From: Leptasterias polaris
Lineage: Eukaryota > Echinodermata > Asteroidea > Forcipulatida > Asteriidae
Reading direction: 5' to 3'
Length of the DNA: 64,000 nucleotides
Assembly (NCBI GenBank): GCA_037783415.1
Contig: JAZGTN010000217.1
Coordinates: 248,001 to 312,000 of the forward strand
Notes under the pieces: model-generated
The model's database searches: none
Told to the model about the DNA's origin: nothing
Seen by the model: the letters and a program-made list of their open reading frames with translations, nothing else
Translations under genes and position numbers: made by a program
Part shown: positions 24,565-34,619 of the stretch, piece by piece
Position numbering within the stretch: position 1 is the stretch's first letter
How the letters are laid out: every line of letters starts with the position of its first letter

Positions 24565-25995
24565 TTAATTGTATCTTCCTGTTTAACCGGAAGTCAAGGT
24601 TAAATGGTAAATGTTGTGTGTCGTTTCTTAAGTTGTTACATACCTACCCAATGACGTATAAATAAATAAAAAAATCAAACGTGTGGTTGAGAAATTATTT
24701 TTCTTTGAAAAATTTAATTTCAACCTCCGGTTTGAACAATAAGAAGCCAAGTTTAAACTGGTTTCATTTGTGTAGATCCTAATCAGTACATTAAAACCTT
24801 TCAGCTAATGTATGACTTGTAAAAAAACCCTATAATTATGTGAACCGGAGTAACGTGTTTTTCAAATATTAGATTAATTATCTGAGGGTGTGCATTGTTT
24901 CTTGTAATATCAATGCCAATGTATTCCTACTTGTAGTTTTGGTGCGAGACGTTGTTCATTATCACTGAACTATTGCGATTCTCCGCTATGCACTCAGCGC
25001 TCGATGTTACTGAAAACTTTATTCACAACAGCGCCCCCTTTCGTTGGACGAAAAAGAGCGCTGTTGGGATTCCCCCCAACAAAATTCGCGCCACATCACA
25101 CACGTACAGTCAGCGCTTGCACTGCATGTAACGTATATAGCGCGTTGTCGATCAAAATGGGGAAAAACGTAAGGGTCAACAGGTGTGCTTTTACGTCCTT
25201 TTTCGACCAGATAGTAAGATCAAAATTTTGTTATCTCAGTGCAAAAGTTTAAGAGGGATTGCTGTTCTACAATCTGATACAATAATTATGCTGAAGTGAT
25301 CAGTAGTTTTAAAGATATGAATAAGATAAGATATTATGAAATTTTCAACTTCCGTTAATAAGTTAAAATATTGTATGGTTTCTGTGAAGCGTTTGTCAAA
25401 CTTTTAACGATCTTTCCGATGATGTGTAGATTGTCAAAATCCGAATTATGGTTTTTGAGTTATGATTTTTACAAATATTAAACTTTGATTTAATGTAATT
25501 CAGTGCCCGATGACGTCATCATGACGTAATTAAGTATGTGTTGTCTTGATACTAAGGTTCAACTATCTGGTGAGTTTCAACATTCAATTCAATCTCAATC
25601 ATGAGTTATTCCGTAGATAAGCTCGAAAGTTGTTTTTTGAAGGAAAAAAACGAAGGCGAACTTCGACCTGGGTAACGACCCGGAAGTTAAGGTCGTACAA
25701 TTTTGGCGTTAACTTTTCAAATGTTGCCCCAGTCTTGGTCTATCAGATGCCAAACTTTGAACATCATAGCTTTCATATTCGTTGAGATACAGCAAAAAGC
25801 AAATGGTCATTTTTCAACTTTAAAAACCTTGTAATTCGACACCTGATGACGTCATCATGACGTAATGACAACTGTGCCGTCTTCGTATTGAGATTCAATT
25901 GTCTGATGAGTTTCAAGGTTCAATTCAGTTTCAATCTTGAGTTATGATCCAGAGAAGAGTTGAGTGGAAGAAGAAGGAGAAGAAAAAAAACAGAA
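24565..25995 (-). mobile_element. Interrupted Helentron-like unit, right part
   Basis: Continues the unit broken at 16388, from TTAATTGTATCTTCCTG. It has the conserved hairpin near 25027-25065, the CRE-like dyads near 25508 and 25845, and the GAA-rich/poly-A 5' end at about 25965-25990. The poly-G site is replaced by ATGGGGAAAAACG in this copy. Confidence 0.65.
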
Positions 25996-26002
25996 ACAAA
26001 AA

Positions 26003-26560
26003 ACGGAACAATAACAAGAGGTGTTCGTGCACATATTGCACGAACACCTAAAAACAAAACAAAAAACGGAACAATAACAAAGAGGTGTTCGTGCTGAGTT
26101 GCACGAACACCTAAAAAAAACCCCGGAACAATAACAAAGAGGTGTTCGTGCTCATATTGCACGAACACCTAAAAAAACTTAACAATAACAATAGGTTTTC
26201 GGCTGCTAGCCGAACACCTAAAAAAAAAAAAAACTTAACAATAACAATAGGTTTTCGGCTGCTAGCCGAACACCTAAAAAAAAAACCAGAACAAAAACAA
26301 GAGGTGTTCGTGCTCATATTGCACGAACACCTAAAAAAACTTAACAATAACAATAGGTTTTCGGCTGCTAGCCGAACACCTAAAAAAAAAAAAAAACTTA
26401 ACAATAACAATAGGTTTTCGGCTGCTAGCCGAACACCTAAAAAAAAAATATAAATTAACAATAACAATAGGTTTTCGGCTGCTGGCCGAACACCTAAAAA
26501 AACCACAAAAAAAACAAACTTAACAATAACAATAGGTTTTCGGCTGCCGAACACCTAAAA
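26003..26560 (-). repeat. Small hairpin-unit array 3 (10 units)
   Basis: Ten units of about 45-60 nt. Four have basal stem AGGTGTTCG and apical TGC/GCA. Six have the stem AGGTTTTCGGCT/AGCCGAACACCT or a shortened form of it, with the same internal mismatch in each. Spacers are CGGAACAATAACAAAG or CTTAACAATAACAAT; units are separated by A-runs of 5-14. The array ends about 50 bp from the splice donor of the RLR motif V exon and lies in that gene's intron. Confidence 0.8.
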
Positions 26561-26613
26561 ATTGGGGAAATGGATTAAAGTGTGAACAAATAGGTTTTAA
26601 GCAAAAAACCCAC

Positions 26614-26781
26614 CCTTTATCTGGACGTGCCCAAAGTCACTTGGCACATAGTCCAGCCGTATGACAAGATTACAAGCTGGTACGTCGGTACCCTGCTCAA
26701 GCAGGTTAGTTGCTACCAGTATGTGATGTTCACCATTGCGGAAGTCCTTAATCACTTTGTTCTGTTGTTTGCAGTTCATAT
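26614..26781 (-). CDS. RLR helicase exon: motifs IVa-V
   Basis: Acceptor TTTTCAG|AT at 26782; donor AAAGG|GTGGGT at 26613. The product reads QQNKVIKDFRNGEHHILVAT, NLLEQGTDVPACNLVIRLD, ending VQIKG. This matches the RIG-I/MDA5 helicase domain 2 signature (FR.G, ATxxxEEGxDI, CNxVIRY) up to the Q and G that open motif VI. Phase 1 at both ends. No exon with the RAR of motif VI or the RNA-binding C-terminal domain is visible to the left, where only repeats occur. The gene either continues beyond the window or is broken here. Confidence 0.85.
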
Positions 26782-26819
26782 CTGAAAATGAAAAAAAAAA
26801 ATTATATTTGCTAAAGATG

Positions 26820-27090
26820 ATGAAAGTAAAAAGGGGGAAAATAAGGGCAAATTAACCCAACAATTCCTTTTATTATTCATTTATTCATGATGAACTGCCT
26901 TATGCTTAGTGATATGAATATAGTGGTTGTTGTGTGATTGTTGCTTGCTCACATTTGCCGAGCGGGCCTGACCTTCATTTTTTATTTATAGGTCAGTCAC
27001 AAACATATGGAGGTGCGACCTGGGGAAAGTAAAATCCAGGTCACGCATTGCTGCTGCATAATTTTATAAATTTTTTCACATTACCGGGTA
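26820..27090. other. Intron sequence, no feature seen
   Basis: Part of the RLR intron between the motif IV and motif V exons. AT-rich unique sequence without a recognisable repeat or exon. Confidence 0.4.
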
Positions 27091-27093
27091 GGT

Positions 27094-27940
27094 TTGTCCT
27101 GTTGTACAAAAGTTGGCCCACGCATCAAGAAAAATGTTCAACTGAAATCCTGGACAGGATCTATCATAACTGACAAAGGTGAACAGATGAAACGCTGGTT
27201 TGATCACTACTCAGATCGTAATATACTCAAGAGAAAAACAAAGTCTCACAAGCCGCTTTGGATGCCCTTCACACTTTCCCCACCGTGACAGAGCTGGATG
27301 TTGAGCCCACAACGCAAGAGCTTAGGAAGGCCATCGACAGCCTAGCCAGCAGAAAAGCTCCAGGGAAAGACAGTATCCGGTATCCCAGCTGAAATTATCA
27401 AATGCGGTAAGGACACCCTGCTTCCTGACCTCCACCAGTAACTTATAAATGCTGGAATGAGGAAATCATTCCCCAAGACATACTTGTTGTCACAATATAC
27501 AACAAGGGTGACAGATCCGATTGCAACAACTACCCTGGCGTCTCTCTGTTGAGCATTGTGGGAGAAACATTTGCACCAGTCATCCTAAAGAGACTACAAG
27601 TTCTTGCCGCCAAAGTTTACCAAGAGGAGCATTGTGGCTTTCGTCCCAAAAGATCCACAGTGGATGGTGTTCTTTTTGAGGCAACTCTGTGGAAAAGTGC
27701 AGAGAGCAGAAACAACCCAAACATAGCATTTGTTGACCTTACTAAGACATTTGATCTAGTCTACAGAGAAGGTCTCTTCAAGTGCCTGGAAATTATAGGC
27801 TGTCCTCCGAAGCTGCTGAGCTTGGTGCCAATCCATATTGTCAATAGTGAAACAAAATATATTTCTAGAATGCGTTGCATAATGGCCTTCGCAAATCAAC
27901 CACGGACATTGTTTCAATCGCTCATGATCAGGCCATGAGT
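27094..27940 (+). pseudogene. LINE reverse transcriptase remnant
   Basis: Broken plus-strand reading frames, antisense to the RLR gene, encode parts of a non-LTR reverse transcriptase: an EELRKAIDSLASRKAPGKD-like block and PAEIIKCGK near 27300-27410, then a frame at 27549-27938 with SLLSIVGETFAP, CGFRPKRSTVD and the catalytic-strand block FVDLTKTFDLV. The usual F-A-F-D reads F-T-F-D here. At least one frameshift separates the parts. The YxDD region is missing, so the copy is dead. Confidence 0.75.
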
Positions 27941-28439
27941 CTTGTTCAAGTCTGTGATGGTGGTATTTTGTCTGCCTGATATAGCGCCCTCTTTTGAATT
28001 AAACAATACATCCCAAATGGTGCCTTCTTTTGAGATTGCCTGTGGATAATTATTTCCCTTCCATTGTTTTGTAACAATAAGTAAAACCGATAATAATACT
28101 TTCCAGACAAAAGATAGGTGACCGCACTTCCTCACAAAAGCATGTTACTCATTACTGCAATAAGTTAGTACAATCACTAACATTGAATAACGCACTGACT
28201 GAAATATGCACACAAACCCTGTATTGTATAAAACCAAAACATCCAAAAGAAACTTGCATTGATCATAGTTACTGTTTCCCATGAAAATTCATACTATGTA
28301 ATTACTGTACAAGCCAAACATTGTTGTTTTAGAAAATTTGTACACATACCCGTTGAATTCAAAATGACAATTTTTGCACTTACTAGCAAAACTGAGCTCA
28401 TGCACACAAGCTTTCACAAATCCTTAAGTTATATTTAAG

Positions 28440-28552
28440 GATCAGTTCTGGTTTTTATTTTACCAATATCCCTTGCCCCTTTTCTCCAAGCTTGACGTGT
28501 GTGGGTGCGTTGTAAATAATAATAATAATAATATTAATAATAATAATAATAA
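28440..28552. repeat. AAT microsatellite at an element boundary
   Basis: A run of AAT repeats (about 28516-28551) directly abuts a CTAG terminus at 28553. The same arrangement occurs at 47951-47984. The preceding TTGTAAATAAT may be a LINE tail. Confidence 0.6.
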
Positions 28553-29690
28553 CTAGAGATGGTGATTGTGAACAATCACAGAGCTGTTCCGGTAATTTTT
28601 GTTAATTTTGAGTTTTCTAAGCTACAATAAAACACAGACATTACAACTTTATGACATGTGGTTCAGGAGTTATGCTTATTTCAATTTTTGAGCTTCTTGT
28701 TTAGACCGGAAGTAAAGGTCAAAGTAAGGTCATCAAAGTGTGCCTAAAAACCTAAACCTGGTCTTCATTCTGATACTGAACCGAAAGGAGCTTTTAAACC
28801 AGAAATAAAGGTCAACATGGGTCATGGTTGTTTAACATTTAATGCTCAAAGGGTTTATGACTGAAAAAGAAATTAAAAATCGGGTGTGTAGTTCTCGAGA
28901 TATGGTCCCACTTCCAAAAGTAAAGGTCAACATGGGGTCACGATTACCCAAGGCTAATTTCCAATTCCCAAGGAGTCTATAACTGAAAAAAGTTTTTAAA
29001 TCGGTTGTGTAGTTCTTGAGATATGGTCATACTTCCGGTTGACCTGGAAGTAAAGGTCAACATGGGGTCACGGTTACCCAAGGCTAATCTCCAATGCCCA
29101 AGGAGTCTATAACTTTAAAAAGTTTGAAAATCGGTTGTGTAGTTCTTAAGATATGGTCCCACTTCCGGTTGACCCAGAAGTAAAGGTCAACATGGGGTCA
29201 CGGTTACCCAAGGCTAATCTCCAATGCCCAAGGAGTCTATAACTGAAAAAAGTTTTAAAATCGGTTGTGTAATTCTGGAGATATGGTCCCACTTCCGGTT
29301 GACCCATCGGTAAAGGTCAACATGGGGTCACGACAACCCAAGGCTAATCTCCAATGTCCAAGGAGTCTATAACTGAAAAAGTTTGAAAATCGGTTGTATA
29401 GTTCTTGAGATAGGGTCCCACATCCGGTTAACCCGGAAGTAAAGGTCAACATGGGGTCACGGTTACCCAAGGCTAATCTCCCGTGCCCAAGGAGTCTATA
29501 ACTGAAAAAAAGTTTTAAAATTGGCTGTGTTGTTCTTGAGATATGGTCCCACTTCCAATTGACCCATAGGTATGGGTCAACATGGGGTCAACATGGGGTC
29601 AGGGTTACCCATGGCTAATCTCCAATGCCAATGGAGTCTATAACTGAAACAAGTTTGAAGATCGCTTGTATACTTCTTGAGATATAATAG
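28553..29690 (-). mobile_element. Second Helentron-like element with 130-bp satellite
   Basis: Starts CTAG, hairpin GTGATTGT..ACAATCAC, then AGAGCTGTTCCGG, paralleling the first family but with a different inverted-end motif. The interior is a tandem repeat of about 130 bp, with ACTTCCGGTTGACCC-type blocks at 28911, 29032, 29162, 29292, 29421 and 29552 and two weaker copies upstream. Each unit has AAGTAAAGGTCAACATGG, GGTTACCCAAGGCTAATCTC and AAGGAGTCTATAACTG. No coding capacity. Confidence 0.55.
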
Positions 29691-29741
29691 ACACAAGATT
29701 AGCTAATTAAATATTCACACCGCTGTCACATGAGTACTTAA

Positions 29742-30401
29742 TAGACTGTGCAAGTCTCGCCCGTATCCGAACGAGAGAACACGTCAAACGAAGAACATTT
29801 TTATTTCTGAAATCAAATCTTTGTTTTAAATTATATCTCATGACAAAATCTAAACAACTAAAATAAATCATAACAATTTTATAAAATTAGTTTTAGCTTT
29901 TGAAAAAATTACGGAAAAGTGTGTTAATTATTATTGAAAACAAATTTAAACTCTGGGACAAGGATGCTTTTTTGATGTTTAAAATTGACCCGTATCCCAG
30001 TTTAAAGAGGATGCTGACGCCTCAACAACCATAGACTGCAATGAAAAGGGTTCGCTTTGCAAATACAGCATCTGGCGATTATAATCGCGCATCCAAAACA
30101 AGCTTTTACATAAGTTTTATGATCGGAGGCGAGCACAAAATTCTTAATTTTTTGCAATAACCGAAAGCTGAGGTCAAGTTTAATTCTCGGGTTTTCTTCG
30201 TTATATTGTTGAATTGGTTTTACTTTCATATTTTGTTATCACTTAGTATTACATTCCCAACAACATGTATAATTTTCTAGGTCATAAACTACGTTAAACT
30301 AAAATAATTGACGAAACAAAATCTCGCCCACGTAAAACTCCATATGGTTGGGACCACTATGGTCCCGGAAGTTCGAATGCGCGCGAGACTTGCACAGTCT
30401 A
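29742..30401. mobile_element. TTAA-flanked MITE (660 bp, piggyBac-like)
   Basis: Terminal inverted repeats TAGACTGTGCAAGTCTCG (left) and CGAGACTTGCACAGTCTA (right) match over 18 bases. They are flanked on both sides by TTAA (29738-29741, 30402-30405), the target duplication of piggyBac-type transposons. The interior is AT-rich and non-coding, so mobility would depend on a transposase elsewhere. Confidence 0.75.
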
Positions 30402-30530
30402 TTAAGAATTTTTATCTATGACATCTTAGAACTAATTCCGGCGATCAGAATAAGTCCCATTCTAATTAGGCTTTAATACACAGAGTGCGAACCATTATTA
30501 ATTCAAATGTAAGCTAGCAGGTGACTGGAT

Positions 30531-30608
30531 TTAACACGTCGGAACAGCTAAAAATAAAAATCTCAACGAAAACAATAGCTGTTCCGACTAACACGTCGAA
30601 ACAGCTAA
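30531..30608 (-). repeat. Hairpin units of the AGCTGTTCCG type
   Basis: Two minus-strand hairpin units with stems built from AGCTGTTCCGAC/GTCGGAACAGCT (one arm reads TTTCGAC) around the loop GTGTTA, followed by ATTGTTTTCG. The layout is the same as in the AGGTGTTCG arrays, but the stem matches the inverted end of the 28553 element. Confidence 0.6.
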
Positions 30609-30637
30609 TAATAAAGCAAACTTATATAGGGCCTTAA

Positions 30638-30984
30638 AGGCATTGTATACTTTTGGTAACAGCTCAAAATCAGTGTCCACATTTTGTGTGATCCAACAAC
30701 TGCATTCTACAAACAAACCTGTGAAAGTTTGAGCTCAATTGGTTATCGAGGTCACGAGAAAAAAGTGAAAAGGGACCTTATGTGTTTTCTGTTTTTCAAA
30801 CATCAAGTTTATTATCACGTGTGATAAAAACTATTGTTTTACTCATTTCTCAGAAACGATACCATTTTAGGCAGAAATATTTTAAGGAACCCTTTCTACC
30901 ATTACTTACTTTAAATCATGTAAGAATTATGTGTGAATCTGTGAACATTTGTGATTTCGATCTTACCAATAGTGTACAGGGCCT
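30638..30984. mobile_element. TTAA-flanked MITE (347 bp)
   Basis: Flanked by TTAA at 30634-30637 and 30985-30988. Ends are AGGCATTGTATACTTTTGGT and its imperfect inverse ACCAATAGTGTACAGGGCCT. It belongs to the same broad group as the copies at 39460-39846 and 43741-44015. Non-coding. Confidence 0.7.
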
Positions 30985-30989
30985 TTAAG

Positions 30990-31540
30990 CACGGCCTCAA
31001 AGTGCTTCACAAAAATATATAAGTCAGCAACTACATATTACAGAAATACCACACTCATAAAACTATCAATAAGCAGACAAGCAACAATATACAAAAACAA
31101 TAAAATACAGGTAAGTGTCTAAAAACCAATGCAAACGACACACAGCCATCTCAGTCCAATTATTTGGGCTGCGTTTTACTAGTAGCCCAAGCTGCATCTA
31201 AATTACAGCTTTGGTTGCATCTATGGCTAAATCAGCGCGTATGCTGCCGAATCGCCTGTGCTTTTAACATTAAAAAGTGTTAGTACAAAATATCAACATT
31301 AATATTGGTGTCGTGCACAACAATGCTTTTACAGAAATATGTCCCAGTGTTATTATGCGTATTGACTATGATAAATGTACATGGCCTTATACACAATTAT
31401 CACAAACACTTTTACTTACAGCACCATACGACCTGTAATTATTTCATGTGCTGAACATTAATATTTCTCTGTGTGCATGACGATCAGATAGTCAAAATGG
31501 TTTTTAATAAAAATAAAAAAAAGGTATTATAGGTGAAAAT
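30990..31540. other. Intron, repeat debris
   Basis: The start resembles a LINE tail in inverse orientation (CCTCAAAGTGCTTCACAA). The remainder is AT-rich and without recognisable exons. Confidence 0.3.
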
Positions 31541-31645
31541 ACTTGACTCGCAAGTCACAAGTCCTTGGGGTCAAGTCCAAGTCACGATAGTCAAGTCCAA
31601 GTCCGAGTCCTAGTCTTCTGCTAATGACTCCAACTTGAGTCATGA
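31540..31645. repeat. CAAGTC/GAGTC simple repeat
   Basis: Degenerate repeats of the hexamer CAAGTC and of GAGTC over about 100 bp (for example TCAAGTCCAAGTCACGATAG). A low-complexity tract in the RLR intron. Confidence 0.6.
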
Positions 31646-31729
31646 ACTTTAAATGGCCTGGGTAGAGTTGTTATTTATTTTGGATGACATCTTGCGAAAA
31701 ATAGTAAAAACATGACCATGTGAACTGAC

Positions 31730-31951
31730 CTCTTGACCCAGCAATCCTTCCCGGATTCAGGAATGCTAATACCGGTGTATCCTGTATCCAGTCTTGAAGG
31801 GCTTGAGTGGTATCAATGGTCTTGACAAACAGGATGGCCCTAGACTGAGGACGGATTCGATATTCTTCCAGGATGATCTCACAGAGTTTCTCCAAGAGTG
31901 GATTCTCATTGTCGGGGTTATCTTTGATCACCTCCAAGGCCAACTGCACAT
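31730..31951 (-). CDS. RLR helicase exon: motif IV
   Basis: Acceptor TTAAG|AT, donor AAGAG|GTCAGT. Encodes a helical segment (LALEVIKDNPDNENPLLEKL, EIILEEYRIRP) and then SRAILFVKTIDTTQALQDW. This is motif IV of RIG-I/MDA5-type helicases (the FVKTR family signature with R replaced by I), at the start of helicase domain 2. Phase 1 at both ends, in frame with its neighbours. The acceptor is weak in pyrimidines, so the exact first bases are less sure. Confidence 0.85.
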
Positions 31952-32443
31952 CTTAATTCATGAGAGGGGAAATAAATAAATTAATTGATGTCCACTAAAC
32001 AGGATCCACAGATCCATACAAAGCTGCTTTATTGTTGAATTCTGCATTTTGCAGCTCAAGGAATTTGTGCCTTTGTGGTGCCAATTAAAAACCACTGCAT
32101 ATGGTGGTTATCTTCAACCCAATTGGCAGGGACAGATATTGATGGAAAAAACCTTGAAACCCGCCTAGTAAATGCCTGTGGAATTTTGTACAGTCCTTAA
32201 CATACATTGGTGAACAAACAAAAAAATAAAATTTGTATACTTTATCCCGATGCAAATTTAACACCAGTTAAAAAAAAAGGATTAATTAGTATGAAAAACT
32301 TGAGGGATCGATCTTTTCTTAGGTTTTGTTTTGTATACATCGTGAGAGATGAGTAATCTCATTGTCATTATTTGTTCCATTCGATTGATAGATTTAAACA
32401 AATTGTTTGTGTGTAGTAGTCTTTTGACGTTCATATAACTTAC

Positions 32444-32585
32444 CCCAAAAGATGTGCACGAGCTGACGGCCATTGTCATCAAAACTAGCCATCCGGTCTT
32501 TCTCTTTATCAATCATTTGTTTTAAGTACTTATAGGCGTCTTTACTCCGCACTTGTTTATTTATAAGCAGGGCAGAGTTATAATC
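32444..32585 (-). CDS. RLR helicase exon: Hel2i insert, second half
   Basis: Acceptor TTCTTCAG|GAT, donor TTGGG|GTAAGT. Reads DYNSALLINKQVRSKDAYKY, then LKQMIDKEKDRM. This matches the RLR-specific insertion helices (pattern YNxALxINDxxRxxDAYxxL). The insertion separates RLRs from generic DExD/H helicases and contacts dsRNA in known structures. Phase 0 in, phase 1 out. Confidence 0.85.
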
Positions 32586-33142
32586 CTGAAGAATAGAGGA
32601 AAATATATTTGGGATCAAAATATGAGTATTGCAGCTAGCATAAAAACAACAGATCCCTGCCGTACAATTTACTATGAAAAGTGCATTAAAGTATCATCAG
32701 GTATGCTGTTGGCTTAAGATGCAATATTGAATAATAGCCCTTTAATAGTTGCAGTTATCCTGCTGTATCTAGCCAGTGCTGAGTTCGCCAATCCAGACTT
32801 GGCTCAAATGTAATCCTTTTATCAAATGGTACACAAGGTGTGAAACAACGCTCTGCACTAACTCTTTTGTTCAAAATACCCAGATACCAGACAAACTTTC
32901 CATACCCCTGTCACCTGATTATCCCATGGTGCACCAGACTGCAGCAGTAGTACAATCAGTACATGCAAGTAAACATAAAGCTTGGACATAAATGCGCACC
33001 TACGTATGACACGTCTGAGATCCAACATGACCGTCTATTTTTTGGCATTAAAATTGCAAAGTGCTTATTTATTACAAATTACGCTGTTTCTGCTAAGCAT
33101 TTTTTTAAATAGCTATAATCATAAATGACTTGTTTTTATTAC

Positions 33143-33306
33143 CATCAGATGCCTGATACATATTACGAGGGTGCGATAATCATCAGTATCTTGTGTGATG
33201 ATTTGCTGTGCATTTTTCTTAATTCTGTCGCACCATTGACGGTAGGCCTGGCTCCCCTTCTCAGTTGGAATTTTCTCATTTCTCATTTGTTCATGAATTG
33301 CATCTG
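33143..33306 (-). CDS. RLR helicase exon: Hel2i insert, first half
   Basis: Acceptor TTTAACAG|CAG, donor CTGATG|GTAATA. Contains KGSQAYRQWCDRIKKNAQQI, the counterpart of the RLR GTQxYEQW block at the start of the insertion, then a helix ending in the next exon. Phase 1 in, phase 0 out; both joins keep the frame. Confidence 0.85.
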
Positions 33307-33479
33307 CTGTTAAACAAAATACAAATCAAGTGCGATTTTGCTTCTGTCAAAGAGTTTGAAATTGTTCAAAAACCATGAATAACAATTGTGTAATTATAAT
33401 AATTTGTTAACCAATCTGTACACCCAGGTGCTACATGCTGCACTGCCATTGCTATGGATGCTGGCACCTCAAGGCTGTG

Positions 33480-33860
33480 GTTATGGAAAATGATACCAGT
33501 TTTTATCCCTCACAATTTAATTCTGAGAAACGTTACTGTCAGTAACGTTTCTCAGATTGTGCATTTTCAATTCTGGATTATTCTTCCTACGTGGTCATTA
33601 ACCGCTCTGGATTTACGGTGCTATCTCTAAAAACGCTTACACCTTTTTGGCAAATCACTAACAGTGCAAGAAAATCTGTTTTTGTAAGCTTTACAATCAT
33701 TCCCCAAATTTATAAGTTATTACCTCATTTCTGTTTTAGAAGCTTTGTAAGTGAAATTCAAATTAGTTCCACAGATAACCATTTATTTCGACTAGTCATC
33801 TTTTTTTGTTACTGGCCTGGTAGACTCATTCTGACTTTCCTGTCCCTGTATTAAACTTGC
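33480..33860. mobile_element. Degenerate MITE copy
   Basis: Shares blocks with the TTAA MITE at 39460-39846: AGTTTTTATCCC, TTCTTCCTACGTGG, AACCGCTCTGGA, AAAACGCTT.CACCTTTT. The TTAA ends are not preserved. It contains a 33-base palindrome (33523-33555). Confidence 0.55.
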
Positions 33861-33893
33861 ATTTGGTGAGCAGGGTCAAAATTATGTACTTAC

Positions 33894-33992
33894 TTGGAGA
33901 TTCCAGTAGCAGTTTTTCCACTTTTTTCATAACTTCCTTGATTGTGTCAGCAAAAGGGTCGACTTGTCTGCAGTTCACCTCAATCGGTTCAA
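33894..33992 (-). CDS. RLR helicase exon: linker of helicase domain 1
   Basis: Acceptor ATTTTTAG|TT, donor CTCCAA|GTAAGT. Encodes EPIEVNCRQVDPFADTIKEV followed by a Lys-rich helix. The DPFxDxIKxxM pattern is typical of the RLR region between motif III and the Hel2i insert. 99 bp, phase 1 at both ends. Confidence 0.8.
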
Positions 33993-34251
33993 CTAAAAAT
34001 ATAAGCCCAAATAAGTACTATTTTGTTTGAAAAGAGTTTGATCATGGAGGTAAAAACTATATGGTTTGTTGTATAATACACAACAGGAAGAGAGATTATG
34101 CTCTGAAATCCTCGGTTTATGGACAAAGCAATGCACTCCATACAACCTCACAAACTCATCAACCAGCAGCCTCACTGAGGTAAAAAGAAGACCTCTGCAT
34201 GATTGCCTATCATCTTTAACTTGACTCTGTGAAAGGAAATTAGGTCTTTAC

Positions 34252-34420
34252 CCTCCGTGGGAATATTCACACGGTTTTTCAGCTGTTCTGTGCACTCAGG
34301 GCTGGTTACCATGGAAATGCTTTGGGCGTCCATGTTGGCACATATCTGAATGGTATGCTGATTTGCTTGTTCCTGATTCTTTGCCTTTCCAGTTCCTAGA
34401 CTGGCTGTCATTCCAATGAC
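34252..34420 (-). CDS. RLR helicase exon: motif III
   Basis: Acceptor CCGACAG|GTC, donor GGAGG|GTAAAG. Begins VIGMTASLGTGKAKN, motif III (TAS) with the G.G that follows it in RLRs, then the helix leading to ISMVTSPECTEQLKN. Phase 0 in, phase 1 out. Confidence 0.87.
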
Positions 34421-34619
34421 CTGTCGGATAAAAGGAATTACATATTAAGGTAACATTGGTAGTTTTGTGAACTGGCTTGGCTTAGTGATAAGTTTCCCTG
34501 CCTTTCTAATATCCACCTTGGACCCGAACGACTCATGCAGATTGATTTTTTCAGTCCCTAACTGCCAATGTTTGGTATTTTCCTCACATCTAAAACTGAA
34601 TAATTATTCATTGTCCTAC

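Noticed and set aside
26003..26560. CRISPR array
   Set aside because: The repeats are palindromic and regularly spaced, but the spacers are the same short A-rich linker, the genome is eukaryotic, and no cas gene is present.
31540..31645. Regulatory site cluster in the CAAGTC tract
   Set aside because: It is a degenerate hexamer repeat with no known factor match that I could support.
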